From: Chloroflexota bacterium | Lineage (GTDB): Bacteria > Chloroflexota > Dehalococcoidia > Tepidiformales > Tepidiformaceae | Reading direction: 5' to 3' | Length of the DNA: 64,000 bases | NCBI GenBank assembly: GCA_016191435.1 | Contig: JACPOQ010000028.1 | Location: forward strand, 62,001 to 126,000 | Shown here: positions 39,953-48,529 of the stretch, piece by piece | Layout of the letters: each line of letters begins with the position of its first letter | Numbering within the stretch: position 1 is the first letter of the stretch | The notes under the pieces: generated by a model | Database searches by the model: none | Seen by the model: the letters and a program-made list of their open reading frames with translations, nothing else | Told to the model about the DNA's origin: nothing | Made by a program: the position numbers and the translations under genes

Positions 39953-40492
39953 TTGTGCGCGAGCAGCGAATGGGCGGAGACCGTCGAGCAGCGCATCATC
40001 CCGTGGGTGCTTGAGGATGTGGAACTCGGCGACGACGTGCTCGAGGTCGGCCCGGGCCCCGGCTCGACCACGAACGTGCTGCGCCACAAGACGCCTCGGC
40101 TAACGGCGGTTGAGATCGACGAAGACCTGGCGGCCTCACTGCGAGACCGCCTCGCCGGATCAAATGTCGAAGTGCTGCAGGGCGATGCGACCGCTCTCGC
40201 CTTTCCTGCCGGGCGCTTCTCTGCTGCGCTCTCCTTCACCATGCTTCACCACGTCCCGACTGCCGAGCTCCAGGATCGGTTGCTGGGCGAGGTGGCGCGG
40301 GTGCTGAAGAAAGGCGGCGTATTCGCCGGCATCGACAGCCGCGACGGCGACGACTTCCGCGCGTTGCACATCGGCGACATTTGCGTACCGGTGGACCCCG
40401 CGACGCTGGCCGCACGCCTGACTCGGGCCGGCTTTCGCGAAGCGAAGGTCGACACGAACGAGTTCGCCGTCCGCTTTCGCGCGAAGAAGTAG
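39953..40492 (+). CDS. class I SAM-dependent methyltransferase, start uncertain
   Basis: The frame shows VLEVGPGPGSTTNVLRHKTP (SAM motif I), AVEIDEDLAASLRDRLAG, EVLQGDATALAFPAGRFS and the motif LSFTMLHHVP. A good start codon is missing: the family-like N-terminus (NELHLKLCASSEWAETVEQR) begins at a GTA (39932). The first possible start is the TTG at 39953, which gives 179 aa; a CTG at 39941 is another option. The GTA may be a diverged or misread GTG. It converges on the polyprenyl synthase gene. Substrate unknown. Confidence 0.85.
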   Translation: MCASSEWAETVEQRIIPWVLEDVELGDDVLEVGPGPGSTTNVLRHKTPRLTAVEIDEDLAASLRDRLAGSNVEVLQGDATALAFPAGRFSAALSFTMLHHVPTAELQDRLLGEVARVLKKGGVFAGIDSRDGDDFRALHIGDICVPVDPATLAARLTRAGFREAKVDTNEFAVRFRAKK

Positions 40493-40505
40493 AGGGAGCG
40501 GCCTC

Positions 40506-41486
40506 TCAGCTGCGCCGGTTGAGGACGTGCTCGCCGATGCGGGCGAGGCTCGCCTTCGCCTCTGTCTCCGGCAGGTGGGCGATGGCCTCGTTTGCCCGCC
40601 GGATGTAGCCACGCGCCATCTCCATCGAGACTTCGAGCACTTCGGTGGCGCGCACCATCTCGATCGCTTCCTGGAGCCGCTCCTCCCGGCCGCGCTTTGC
40701 GAGGATGAAGCGCTTGATTGGGTTGTCGCGCGGGTAGCGCTCCAACAGCAGCAGCCCCGGGAGCGTGATCGTGCCCTCGCGCAGGTCGCTCCCGACGGGC
40801 TTGCCCATCTCGGCCTCGTCCCCGGTGAAGTCGAGGATGTCGTCAACCATCTGGAAGGCCATGCCGATGCTGTAGCCGTAGGTCCGCAACGCCTCGACCA
40901 TGCCTTCGTCGCAGCCGCCGAGCAGCGCGCCGCCCTCGGTCGCGTTCGCCATCAGCGCGGCGGTCTTACCGCCGATGCGCCAGAGGTAGTTCTGGATGTC
41001 CTTGCCGACATCGAACGCGGCTGCGTCCTGGTCGAGTTCGCCGCTCGTCATCTTCATCAACGCGAGCGCAAACAGGCGGGTCACGGCGAGGCTGCCAGTC
41101 CGCGTGACCATCTCGGCGGCGTTGGCGAACATGTAATCGCCGAGGAGCACGGTCAGCGCGTTGTCGAACACCGAGTTCGCGGTCGGCCGCCCGCGCCGGC
41201 TGTCGGCTCCATCGACGACGTCATCGTGGACGAGGCTGGCGGTATGCAGCAGCTCGATCGCCGCGCCCAATGGCACCAGGCGGTTGAGGTCGTATTCGCC
41301 GAACGAGCCTGACAGCAGCACCAGCGCGGGGCGCAGGCGCTTACCACGGGCATGCAGGGCGTGGTCCAGCATGCGCCTCAGCGGCGCGAGGTCGACCTTC
41401 TTCGTCGATTCGAGCAGATCCTCAACCAGGACCATGTCGTCGGTGACTGGCCCATAGAGCGTGGCAAGCTGGGGTGTCTGGGTCAC
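40506..41486 (-). CDS. polyprenyl diphosphate synthase
   Basis: From the GTG at 41486 this encodes 326 aa. Both aspartate-rich motifs are present: LVHDDVVDGADSRRGR and AFQMVDDILDFTGDEAEM, plus the substrate-binding RLRPALVLLSGS region. It elongates isoprenoid diphosphates for quinones, carotenoids or lipid carriers. The chain length cannot be read with confidence; the residues before the first DDxxD do not carry an obvious bulky stop. It overlaps tatD by four bases (GTGA), so translation is coupled. Confidence 0.92.
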   Translation of the reverse strand: MTQTPQLATLYGPVTDDMVLVEDLLESTKKVDLAPLRRMLDHALHARGKRLRPALVLLSGSFGEYDLNRLVPLGAAIELLHTASLVHDDVVDGADSRRGRPTANSVFDNALTVLLGDYMFANAAEMVTRTGSLAVTRLFALALMKMTSGELDQDAAAFDVGKDIQNYLWRIGGKTAALMANATEGGALLGGCDEGMVEALRTYGYSIGMAFQMVDDILDFTGDEAEMGKPVGSDLREGTITLPGLLLLERYPRDNPIKRFILAKRGREERLQEAIEMVRATEVLEVSMEMARGYIRRANEAIAHLPETEAKASLARIGEHVLNRRS

Positions 41487-42298
41487 GCTACCGCCGCCTT
41501 CTCTGTTATCGATACGCCGAACAGCCGGCATGCGTTGCGGGTAGTGGCCAGGGCCGCCTCATCGGGGGATATGCCTCGTGCGGCCGCGAGCGCTCGCGCG
41601 GCTGATTCTACAAGCGCGGGCTCGTTGCGCTGGCCGCGCTTGCCCTGGGGCGGCAAGTACGGGCTGTCCGTCTCGATAAGCAGCGATTCCAGCGGCAGGC
41701 CGGCGGCGATCGCGCGGGTGTCGTGGTTCGCCGGGTAGGTAACGGCGCAGCTGAGCGACACGAGGAAGCCCAGGCCGGTGTAGCGGCGAGCCTGCTCGAG
41801 CGTGCCACCGAAGCAATGCATGACGCCGGGCACTCTACCGGGCCACGCCCGTTGCATCGAGCGGGCGAACGGCTCCAACTGGTGGAGAATCGCGTCTTCC
41901 GCGCCCCGGGAATGCACCAGGACGGGTTTCCCCACCGCCAGGGCCAGGTCAAGCTGGGCATCGAGCACACGGCGCTGATCCTCGGGCGCGGAATGGCCCC
42001 GGTAGGAATCGAGACCGATTTCGCCGACCGCGAGCACCTGCGGCAGCGCCGCCTGCACACGGAGCTCGTCCAGCATCCCAGCGGTCACGGTGCCCGCCTC
42101 GTGCGGGTGGTACCCGACCGTGGGAAACACGCCCTGGTGTCCCTCGGCGAGGCGTAGCACGCTCGCGTTTGAGCGCTCGTCGTAGCCGCAGAGCGCGATG
42201 CCGGCGACACCTGCCGCCTGCGCCCGGGCCACGGTCTCGGGCGCGTCGTCTTCGAACGCCTCATCGGTGAGGTGGCAATGCGAATCGAACAGGATCAT
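41483..42298 (-). CDS. TatD family metal-dependent hydrolase
   Basis: A 271-aa TIM-barrel nuclease-like hydrolase. Metal ligands and motifs are seen: DSHCHLTDEAFEDD, VFPTVGYHPHEAG, AVGEIGLDSYRGHSAPEDQR, PVLVHSRGAEDAI, GVMHCFGGTLEQAR and LLIETDSPYLPPQGKRGQRN. TatD proteins are 3'-5' DNases with roles in DNA repair and degradation. It overlaps metG upstream by four bases and polyprenyl synthase downstream by four bases, forming a tightly coupled minus-strand run, and metG-tatD linkage is widespread. Confidence 0.95.
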   Translation of the reverse strand: MILFDSHCHLTDEAFEDDAPETVARAQAAGVAGIALCGYDERSNASVLRLAEGHQGVFPTVGYHPHEAGTVTAGMLDELRVQAALPQVLAVGEIGLDSYRGHSAPEDQRRVLDAQLDLALAVGKPVLVHSRGAEDAILHQLEPFARSMQRAWPGRVPGVMHCFGGTLEQARRYTGLGFLVSLSCAVTYPANHDTRAIAAGLPLESLLIETDSPYLPPQGKRGQRNEPALVESAARALAAARGISPDEAALATTRNACRLFGVSITEKAAVA

Positions 42299-43950
42299 CG
42301 CGCCGGGGCCCCAACGGGCTCGACTTCGATCTTCGTGTAGAGCGGCCGCGCTTCGCGCAGGTGGGTGCCTGCGGGCACGGGTTCGAATGCCCAGCCATGG
42401 CCCAGCACGGTGCCATCGAAGCCGAGGTCCTCGTGCAGCCGCCGAGTCGTGAACGGCAGTACCGGGTGCAGCAGGACTTTCAGCGCGTTGATGACCGTGA
42501 GCGCGGTCGCGAGCGTCTCCGCCGCGTGCACCCTGTCCACTTTGACGGCCTTCCAGGGCGCACGTTCATCGAGGTAGCGGTTCGCCGCTTTCGCCAGCGC
42601 CATCGAATCGTTGACGGCGTTGCGGAAGTGGCAGGCGTTGTATTCGGCGCCGACGGTCGTGAACGCCGCCCGCGCCTCCGCCATGATGGCTTCGCTTTCG
42701 GGTGCGAGCTCGCCCGTCGCGGGGACGATGCCTTCGAAGTTGCGGTGGACCATCGAGATCACGCGGTTCGCGAGGTTTCCCCAGGTCGCGATCAGGACGT
42801 CGTTGTTCGTGCGGATCAGGTCGTCCTCGGCGAAGACGCTGTCGCTGGTTTCGGGGAAGATCGTCGTCAAATAGAAGCGGATGGTGTCCGGCTCGTACAC
42901 ATCGAGGAGGTCCAGCATCCAGGTGCCGGTGCCGCGGGACTTGCTCTGCTTCTCGCCGGTTGGCATGTTCACATACTGGTTCGCCGGCACATCGTATGGC
43001 AGGTCCAGCCCGCCATACCCCATCAGGATCGCGGGCCAGATGATCGTGTGGAAGACAATGTTGTCCTTCCCGATGAAGTAATAGGAGCGCGTCGCGGGGT
43101 CTTCCCAGAACGGCCGCCACGCCTCCGGGTCGCCAGTGCGCCCGGCCCACTCGCGCGTCGCGGACAGGTAGCCGATCACCGCATCGAACCAGACATAGAT
43201 GCGCTTGTCGTCCCAGCCTTCGACCGGGACGGGGACGCCCCAGCTGATGTCACGCGTGATGGCACGGTCCACGAGGCCTTCATTGAGCGAGCCAAGCGTA
43301 AAGTTGAGGACGTTCCGCCTCCAGTGCGCCTGCTTACCCACCCAGTCCTTGAGTCCCGCCTCGAGCTCTGTGAGCCGCAGGAAGTAGTGCTCCGACTGCC
43401 GGATGACGGGGATCGCGCCGGTCATCCGGCTCTTCGGGTTGATGAGGTCGATGGCGTCGAGCTGCGAGCCGCAGTTGTCGCACTGGTCGCCGCGTGCTTC
43501 GCCGTAGCCGCAGATCGGGCAGGTGCCCTCAACGTACCGGTCTGGGAGGAAGCGCTCGGCCTGCGGGTCGTACAGCTGGTCCTGGCTCTTGCGGTAGAGC
43601 AGATCCTTTTCGAGGAGCCGTAGGAACACTTCCTGCGTCGTCGCGTAGTGGTTGTCGGTGAGCGTCGTGGTGTACAGGTCGTAGACGATCCCGAGACGCT
43701 CCCATGTCTCGAGGATCTTGGCGTGGTAGCGGTCGACGATCTCCCGTGGCTCGACGCCTTCGCGGTCGGCGGTGACCGTGATCGGCGTGCCGTGACTGTC
43801 GGACCCCGAGACCATCACGACTTCGTTCCCCGCAAGCCGCTGGTAGCGCGCGAAGACATCAGCGGGCAGAACCGCACCGGCCACCTGGCCCACATGCAAC
43901 AGGTAGTTCGCGTAGGGCCAGGCCACGCAGACGAGGATCCGGTCGGACAA
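42295..43950 (-). CDS. metG: methionyl-tRNA synthetase with altered HIGH motif
   Basis: From a TTG at 43950 this encodes 551 aa; a GTG at 43992 overlapping the rsmI stop would add 14. It charges tRNA(Met). The HIGH site reads LHVGQ (Gln for the last His) and KMSKS reads EKQSKSRGTG. The zinc knuckle CPICGYGEARGDQCDNCGS is complete. The SGSDSHGTPI, FDAVIGYLSA and YYFIGKDNIVFHTIIWPAIL (part) segments are typical of the MetRS family. No tRNA-binding EMAP domain follows. It sits between rsmI and tatD on the minus strand. Confidence 0.95.
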   Translation of the reverse strand: MSDRILVCVAWPYANYLLHVGQVAGAVLPADVFARYQRLAGNEVVMVSGSDSHGTPITVTADREGVEPREIVDRYHAKILETWERLGIVYDLYTTTLTDNHYATTQEVFLRLLEKDLLYRKSQDQLYDPQAERFLPDRYVEGTCPICGYGEARGDQCDNCGSQLDAIDLINPKSRMTGAIPVIRQSEHYFLRLTELEAGLKDWVGKQAHWRRNVLNFTLGSLNEGLVDRAITRDISWGVPVPVEGWDDKRIYVWFDAVIGYLSATREWAGRTGDPEAWRPFWEDPATRSYYFIGKDNIVFHTIIWPAILMGYGGLDLPYDVPANQYVNMPTGEKQSKSRGTGTWMLDLLDVYEPDTIRFYLTTIFPETSDSVFAEDDLIRTNNDVLIATWGNLANRVISMVHRNFEGIVPATGELAPESEAIMAEARAAFTTVGAEYNACHFRNAVNDSMALAKAANRYLDERAPWKAVKVDRVHAAETLATALTVINALKVLLHPVLPFTTRRLHEDLGFDGTVLGHGWAFEPVPAGTHLREARPLYTKIEVEPVGAPAR

Positions 43951-43985
43951 AACGGGTGCTCGCGAAAGGGGAATCTGCCCAAAGT

Positions 43986-44852
43986 CTAGCACACAGGCCC
44001 GTCCCCGGGCTGTGCGCCGGGTTCCTCCCAGAGCGCATACGCCTGTTCGCGCGCGACGCCAAAGCGCCGGGCGGCCTCGGCCGCGGCCGAAGAACGCCGT
44101 GCCCCGGCACGCTGCATCTCGGCCATATAGGCCGCGAGGTCCCGCTCGTCGGCGCTCTCCGCGAAGCCGCTGACATCGACGACGACGGTGCATTCGCCGC
44201 GGGCGGTCGCGAACTTCGGCGACAGTTCCGAGGCCCGCCCGCGCACGACCTCTTCGTGCAGCTTCGTGAGCTCGCGGCAGACTGCGGTTTCCGGGTCCCC
44301 GAGCGTCGCCGCCACGTCGGCGAGTGCCTCGGCGAGGCGGTTTGGGCTTTCGAAGAACACGAGCACGCCAGCCGTGCTCGCAGCCGCCATCAGCCGCGCC
44401 TTGCGTTCTCCACGCTGCCGCGGGAGAAACCCGAGGAAGTGCGCATCGCTGCCTTCGAAGCCGGAGACCGACAGCGCCGCCGTGAGCGCGGAGGGACCGG
44501 CCACCGCGAACACTGGCACGCCGGCACGGTGGGCTGCATCGACCAGCCGCGCACCGGGGTCAGCGACGATGGGCGTGCCGGCGTCGCTCACGAGCGTGAC
44601 CGCGGCCTCGGAGGCAATCTTCAGCAGTTCTGGGATCCGGCGCGCGACGTTGTGCTCCGTGAGGCTGGTGAGCTTCGCTGTGCTCCCCGCCGCGCGCAGG
44701 AGCACACGGCTCGTGCGGGTGTCTTCGGCGGCCACGACCGCGGCGCAACGGAGGATCGCAGCGGCGCGGGGCGAAAGGTCCGAGAGGTTGCCGATGGGGG
44801 TCCCCACGACATAAAGGCCCGGCGTTGGTGCAGGTTCAGAGGTTTCGCTCAC
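43986..44852 (-). CDS. rsmI: 16S rRNA (cytidine-1402-2'-O)-methyltransferase RsmI
   Basis: From the GTG at 44852 this encodes 288 aa of the TP methylase family. The motifs GLYVVGTPIGNLSDLSPRAA, VAAEDTRTSRVLL, TLVSDAGTPIVADPGARLV and FFESPNRLAEALADVA are complete. It methylates the 2'-O of C1402 in 16S rRNA. Its C-terminal ~60 residues (ADERDLAAYMAEMQ onward) form the usual helical domain. It is upstream of metG on the minus strand and divergent from guaB3. Confidence 0.95.
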   Translation of the reverse strand: MSETSEPAPTPGLYVVGTPIGNLSDLSPRAAAILRCAAVVAAEDTRTSRVLLRAAGSTAKLTSLTEHNVARRIPELLKIASEAAVTLVSDAGTPIVADPGARLVDAAHRAGVPVFAVAGPSALTAALSVSGFEGSDAHFLGFLPRQRGERKARLMAAASTAGVLVFFESPNRLAEALADVAATLGDPETAVCRELTKLHEEVVRGRASELSPKFATARGECTVVVDVSGFAESADERDLAAYMAEMQRAGARRSSAAAEAARRFGVAREQAYALWEEPGAQPGDGPVC

Positions 44853-44980
44853 CGCCGCACATAACCGGCCGGGCCACGCGAAACTCTGTTGACCCTCTTC
44901 ATTTGGCCCGCCTACACTCGAATGATACACGCAGCCGCGAGGCTGGCCGCCACTCCACACGTCCCCGGAGATGCGCTGAA

Positions 44981-46204
44981 TTGAGTACCGCTGTTTCCCT
45001 TACCTCCGCCGCCTCCGATGCACTGGAGCGCGGCCCTGCGCCGTTTGACCCGGATGGCCACGGGGCGCCGCTCTTCAAGCAACTTCGGCGCGCCTACGGT
45101 TTCGATGAGGTTGCGATCGTCCCCGGCAATTTCACCGTCAACCCCGAACTCGTCGAACTCGGCCTCGATATTGGCGGGCATCACTTCGATATTCCGTTCA
45201 TGGCCTCGGCCATGGACGCCGTCGTCGACCCGAACTTCGCCATCGAGATGCACCGCGCGGGCGGGCTTGCGGTCCTGAACCTCGAGGGCGTCTGGACGCG
45301 CTATGACGACCCGAGGCCGATGCTCCAGGAAGTCGCCTCGGCCAGCCGCGACGAGGCCACGGCGATCCTCCAGACGGCATACCAGGCGCCCATGCGCGAC
45401 GACCTGATCGCCCGGCGCATCCGCGAGATCAAGGACGGCGGCGCGATCGCCGCTGTCTCCGTCACGCCGATGTTGACGAAGCGGCTTGCGCCGATCATCC
45501 AGGAATCGGGCGCGGACCTGCTCGTCGTGCAGAGCACCGTCACGACCGCACGCCACGAATCGAACAGCGTCGAGGGCCTTCGCTTCGACAAGCTGTTCCG
45601 CGATATCCACATTCCCGTAATCGTCGGGAATACGGTCGGGTTCCAGGCGACGCTCGAAATCATGCGTACGGGTGTGGCTGCAGTCCTGATTGGGGTCGGG
45701 CCGGGCGCTGCTTGCACGAGCCGCGAAGTGCTCGGCATGGGCGTCCCGCAGGTCACGGCCACGATCGATTGCGCTGGCGCACGCGACTACTATTTCCGCG
45801 AAAGCGGCCGCTACGTGCCGATTATCACCGATGGCGGCATCCGCACAGGTGGCGATGTCTGCAAGTGCTTTGCGAGTGGCGCCGATGGCGTGATGATGGG
45901 CTCACCGTTCGCGGCCACGGCCGAGGCCCCGGGCCGGGGCTACCACTGGGGCATGGCCACTCCGCACGCGAATCTTCCCCGGGGCACGCGAGTCGCGGTC
46001 GGCGTGAACACCACGATCCGCAAGACGCTCTTCGGCCCGACGAGCCGCACGGACGGCACCGAGAACCTCGTGGGCGCGCTGCGGACGGCCATGGGCATGT
46101 GCGGATCGCACACCGTGCGCGAATTCCAGCAGGCCGAAATGGTGATCGCCCCCGCGATCAAGACCGAAGGAAAGATCTACCAGTTTGCGCAGGCCAACAC
46201 GTAG
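44981..46204 (+). CDS. GuaB3-type IMP dehydrogenase family protein
   Basis: A 407-aa IMPDH/GMPR family TIM barrel with no CBS domains, of the GuaB3 type known from Actinobacteria and Chloroflexota. The catalytic Cys loop reads GVGPGAACTSREVLGMGVPQ, and the mobile-flap region includes TPHANLPRGTRV. The N-terminal DIPFMASAMDAVVDPNFAIE and GGIRTGGDVCKCF match the family. The TTG 44981 follows GGAG. It probably oxidises IMP or reduces GMP, but GuaB3 roles are poorly known. A strong intrinsic terminator lies just after its stop. Confidence 0.9.
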   Translation: MSTAVSLTSAASDALERGPAPFDPDGHGAPLFKQLRRAYGFDEVAIVPGNFTVNPELVELGLDIGGHHFDIPFMASAMDAVVDPNFAIEMHRAGGLAVLNLEGVWTRYDDPRPMLQEVASASRDEATAILQTAYQAPMRDDLIARRIREIKDGGAIAAVSVTPMLTKRLAPIIQESGADLLVVQSTVTTARHESNSVEGLRFDKLFRDIHIPVIVGNTVGFQATLEIMRTGVAAVLIGVGPGAACTSREVLGMGVPQVTATIDCAGARDYYFRESGRYVPIITDGGIRTGGDVCKCFASGADGVMMGSPFAATAEAPGRGYHWGMATPHANLPRGTRVAVGVNTTIRKTLFGPTSRTDGTENLVGALRTAMGMCGSHTVREFQQAEMVIAPAIKTEGKIYQFAQANT

Positions 46205-46814
46205 CCTTCTCGCGGCACTTCCTCTCATCGCAGCGGCCCTCACACCGGGGGCCGCTGTTTTTTCGCGCGCGGCCAACGCTGCGCCACCGGTGTGCATCTC
46301 GGTGGTCTCGGATTCGCTGGCGCAGGCGGTGCAGGCCAGCAGCCTGATCGTCATCGCCCGCGTGACGGACGCGACGCCCGCCCGGTCCGCGCTGCTGCAA
46401 CCAGAGGCGTTCCTCAAAGGCAGCGCCAGCAACGCGGGCATCCCGCTGGAGTACCCCCTCGACTCGTCGCCATGCCCGCTCGCGACGCTCCGGCCTAGCT
46501 CGCGCGTGTTGGTGTTCCTTGCCAGCCAGGGTGGGCAACCCGGCTGGCCCGGCACCTCGCAGGTGGTGGACCTGGACAATGCCACGGCGGTGCAGCAAGA
46601 GGACGGCGGCTTCGGTCCGAGCACCGAAGCCGCGTGGGTCTCGCGCGTGCGCAGCGTCACTGGCCAGTACGCGGTGCCGTCCAGGGGCGGCGATGGCGGG
46701 GGCGCGTCGATCGACTGGAACAAGACCATTCTCCCGGTAGGGGCGGCGATCGCGGGTCTGTTGGTGGTAGGGTTAGCCTTGATGCGAGTCTGGCACCGCA
46801 TCGACCCAAGCTAG
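46185..46814 (+). CDS. secreted protein with C-terminal membrane segment
   Basis: A 209-aa ORF beginning at a TTG inside the end of guaB3. Residues 1-33 form a signal peptide (SLLAALPLIAAALTPGAAV...ANAAPP). The middle is a soluble region with a few cysteines (PVCISVVSDSL, SSPCPLATL) and a repeated variant of VLVFLASQGGQPG. A transmembrane segment near 180-202 ends with a short tail. The coding region for the signal peptide contains a perfect terminator. No later start codon would keep the signal peptide, so the frame is probably real. Function unknown. Confidence 0.6.
   Translation: MRRPTRSLLAALPLIAAALTPGAAVFSRAANAAPPVCISVVSDSLAQAVQASSLIVIARVTDATPARSALLQPEAFLKGSASNAGIPLEYPLDSSPCPLATLRPSSRVLVFLASQGGQPGWPGTSQVVDLDNATAVQQEDGGFGPSTEAAWVSRVRSVTGQYAVPSRGGDGGGASIDWNKTILPVGAAIAGLLVVGLALMRVWHRIDPS
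46231..46263 (+). terminator. intrinsic terminator after guaB3, inside the next gene
   Basis: CAGCGGCCC (46231-46239) pairs perfectly with GGGCCGCTG (46249-46257) and runs into TTTTTT. It lies 27 bases after the guaB3 stop and overlaps the signal-peptide coding region of the 209-aa ORF. Confidence 0.85.
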
Positions 46815-46937
46815 TTTGCGCGAACAGCCAACTGAGCGTTTCGCGACCCGGGCCCGGCCCGGCGTCCCGGTTTTCCCGGTGCGCCGCCGGGGGCGATACT
46901 GGAACTGCAACCTCGTTCGCCCTCCCGGAGTGCCCGC

Positions 46938-48176
46938 GTGCCCAAGCTTGTCCTTTCCTATTCGGGCGGCCACGATACGACGACCGCGATCAAGTGGCTC
47001 ACCGTGGAGCAGGGATACGACGTGATCGCGCTGAACATCGATGTCGGCAAAAGCCGTGAGCAGCCGGTGGTGGAGTCGCGCGCGATGGCGGCAGGCGCGC
47101 TCAAAGTGCGCGTGATCGATGCCAAGGAGGACTTCCTCCGTTACTTCGCCTTCCCCGCCCTGGCCGCCGGCGCTGTCTACCAGGATGCCTACCCGCTCGC
47201 CACGGCGCTGGCCCGGCCGCTCATGGCGAAGCTGCTCGTCGATGTCGCGAAAGAGGAAGGCGCGACTGCTGTCGCCCATGGCTGCACGGGCAAGGGCAAC
47301 GACCAGGTGCGCTTCGATGTCGGTATTATGACGCTCGACCCGGCGCTCGAAATCGTCGCCCCCACGCGTGAAAACGCAATGGCGCGCGAGACGCAGATCG
47401 ACTACCTCAAGAAGCACGGCATCGATATCCCCTGGGGCGCGAAGGGGCCGTTCAGCATCGATGAGAACATCTGGGGCCGAAGCGCCGAAGCCGGCGTGCT
47501 CGAAGACCCCTGGCAAGAGCCCCCGCCAGAGGCCTACGAGTGGACACGGGCCGTCGAAGACACGCCCGCGGAACCGACGTACATCGAGATCGGCTACGAG
47601 CACGGCATGCCCACAACGCTCGACCATAGCACCGCCGGGCCGGTGGAGATCGTCGAGCGGTTGAACGACGTTGGCGGGATCAATGGCGTCGGCCGCATCG
47701 ACCACGTCGAGGACCGCCTCGTGGGGATCAAGAGCCGCGAGATCTACGAATCGCCGGCCGCCGTCATCCTCCATACGGCCCACCGGTCGCTGGAGGCGAT
47801 GACGCTTTCGAAGCAGCAGATCAAGCTCAAGAAGCACATCGCGACCGAGTACGCCGAGCTCATCTACAACGGGCTCTGGTTCAGCGCGCACCACCAGGAC
47901 ATCGCCGCGTACATGGCGAGCACGCAGCGCCACGTCACCGGCGCCGTGCGGCTGCGGCTTCACCGCGGGCAGGCGGTGGTGGTCGGCCGCTCCGCTCCGG
48001 GATCGCTGTACGACCGCGCGCTCGCCACCTATGATCGTGGCGACACCTACGACCAGAGCGCCGCGGTCGGGTTTATCAATATCTGGGGATTGCAGACGCG
48101 CGTGCAGGCGCGGAAGCAGCTGCTTTCGCAGCTGCCGGAGGCCCTGAAAATCGCGATGCCGCAGGGGGATGCGTGA
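46938..48176 (+). CDS. argG: argininosuccinate synthase
   Basis: A 412-aa protein that joins citrulline and aspartate with ATP in arginine synthesis. The ATP pyrophosphatase motif reads LSYSGGHDTTTAIKW (His replaces the usual Leu of SGGLDTS). Further landmarks: VAHGCTGKGNDQVRF, FSIDENIWGRSAEAG and GRIDHVEDRLVGIKSREIYE. The GTG start follows GGAG at eight bases. It is followed without a gap by a small unknown gene. The length is normal. Confidence 0.96.
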   Translation: MPKLVLSYSGGHDTTTAIKWLTVEQGYDVIALNIDVGKSREQPVVESRAMAAGALKVRVIDAKEDFLRYFAFPALAAGAVYQDAYPLATALARPLMAKLLVDVAKEEGATAVAHGCTGKGNDQVRFDVGIMTLDPALEIVAPTRENAMARETQIDYLKKHGIDIPWGAKGPFSIDENIWGRSAEAGVLEDPWQEPPPEAYEWTRAVEDTPAEPTYIEIGYEHGMPTTLDHSTAGPVEIVERLNDVGGINGVGRIDHVEDRLVGIKSREIYESPAAVILHTAHRSLEAMTLSKQQIKLKKHIATEYAELIYNGLWFSAHHQDIAAYMASTQRHVTGAVRLRLHRGQAVVVGRSAPGSLYDRALATYDRGDTYDQSAAVGFINIWGLQTRVQARKQLLSQLPEALKIAMPQGDA

Positions 48177-48529
48177 TGGTCGCCAATTCCGATATTCATG
48201 TTCGGTTCGAAGGTTTCGGGGTCGCGCCCGAGATCTGGGGCGCCATGCAGGCGAATTACCTCATCACCGCGCCGGGGCACCACGCCCGCGAGACGGCGGT
48301 GTTGCTCAACGAGCCGGCGGCGGCATTCCTCGCGGAACTGCTCGGCCAGCCGGACACCGAGGACTTCCGGCGTAACGCCGCCCGGCACGTCGGCCGGATG
48401 TGGGTCGAACGCCTGATCCGCAACGGCGAGCGCATCGCCCCGGCGATCACGATTTCGCGGCAGACCCTGGAGGCCGATCCTGAGTTCCTTGCCAACATCC
48501 GTGCTTCGCTGAACCCCGCCGCGGCGTGA
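48176..48529 (+). CDS. 117-aa protein of unknown function
   Basis: This ORF is translated from the ATG that overlaps the argG stop by one base (TGATG) and ends in a four-base overlap with the GH13 gene (GTGA), so all three are translationally coupled. It is mostly helical (ETAVLLNEPAAAFLAELLGQ, NAARHVGRMWVERLIRNGER) with no signal peptide or membrane segment. I recognise no family. It may relate to arginine or sugar metabolism by position only. Confidence 0.75.
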   Translation: MVANSDIHVRFEGFGVAPEIWGAMQANYLITAPGHHARETAVLLNEPAAAFLAELLGQPDTEDFRRNAARHVGRMWVERLIRNGERIAPAITISRQTLEADPEFLANIRASLNPAAA

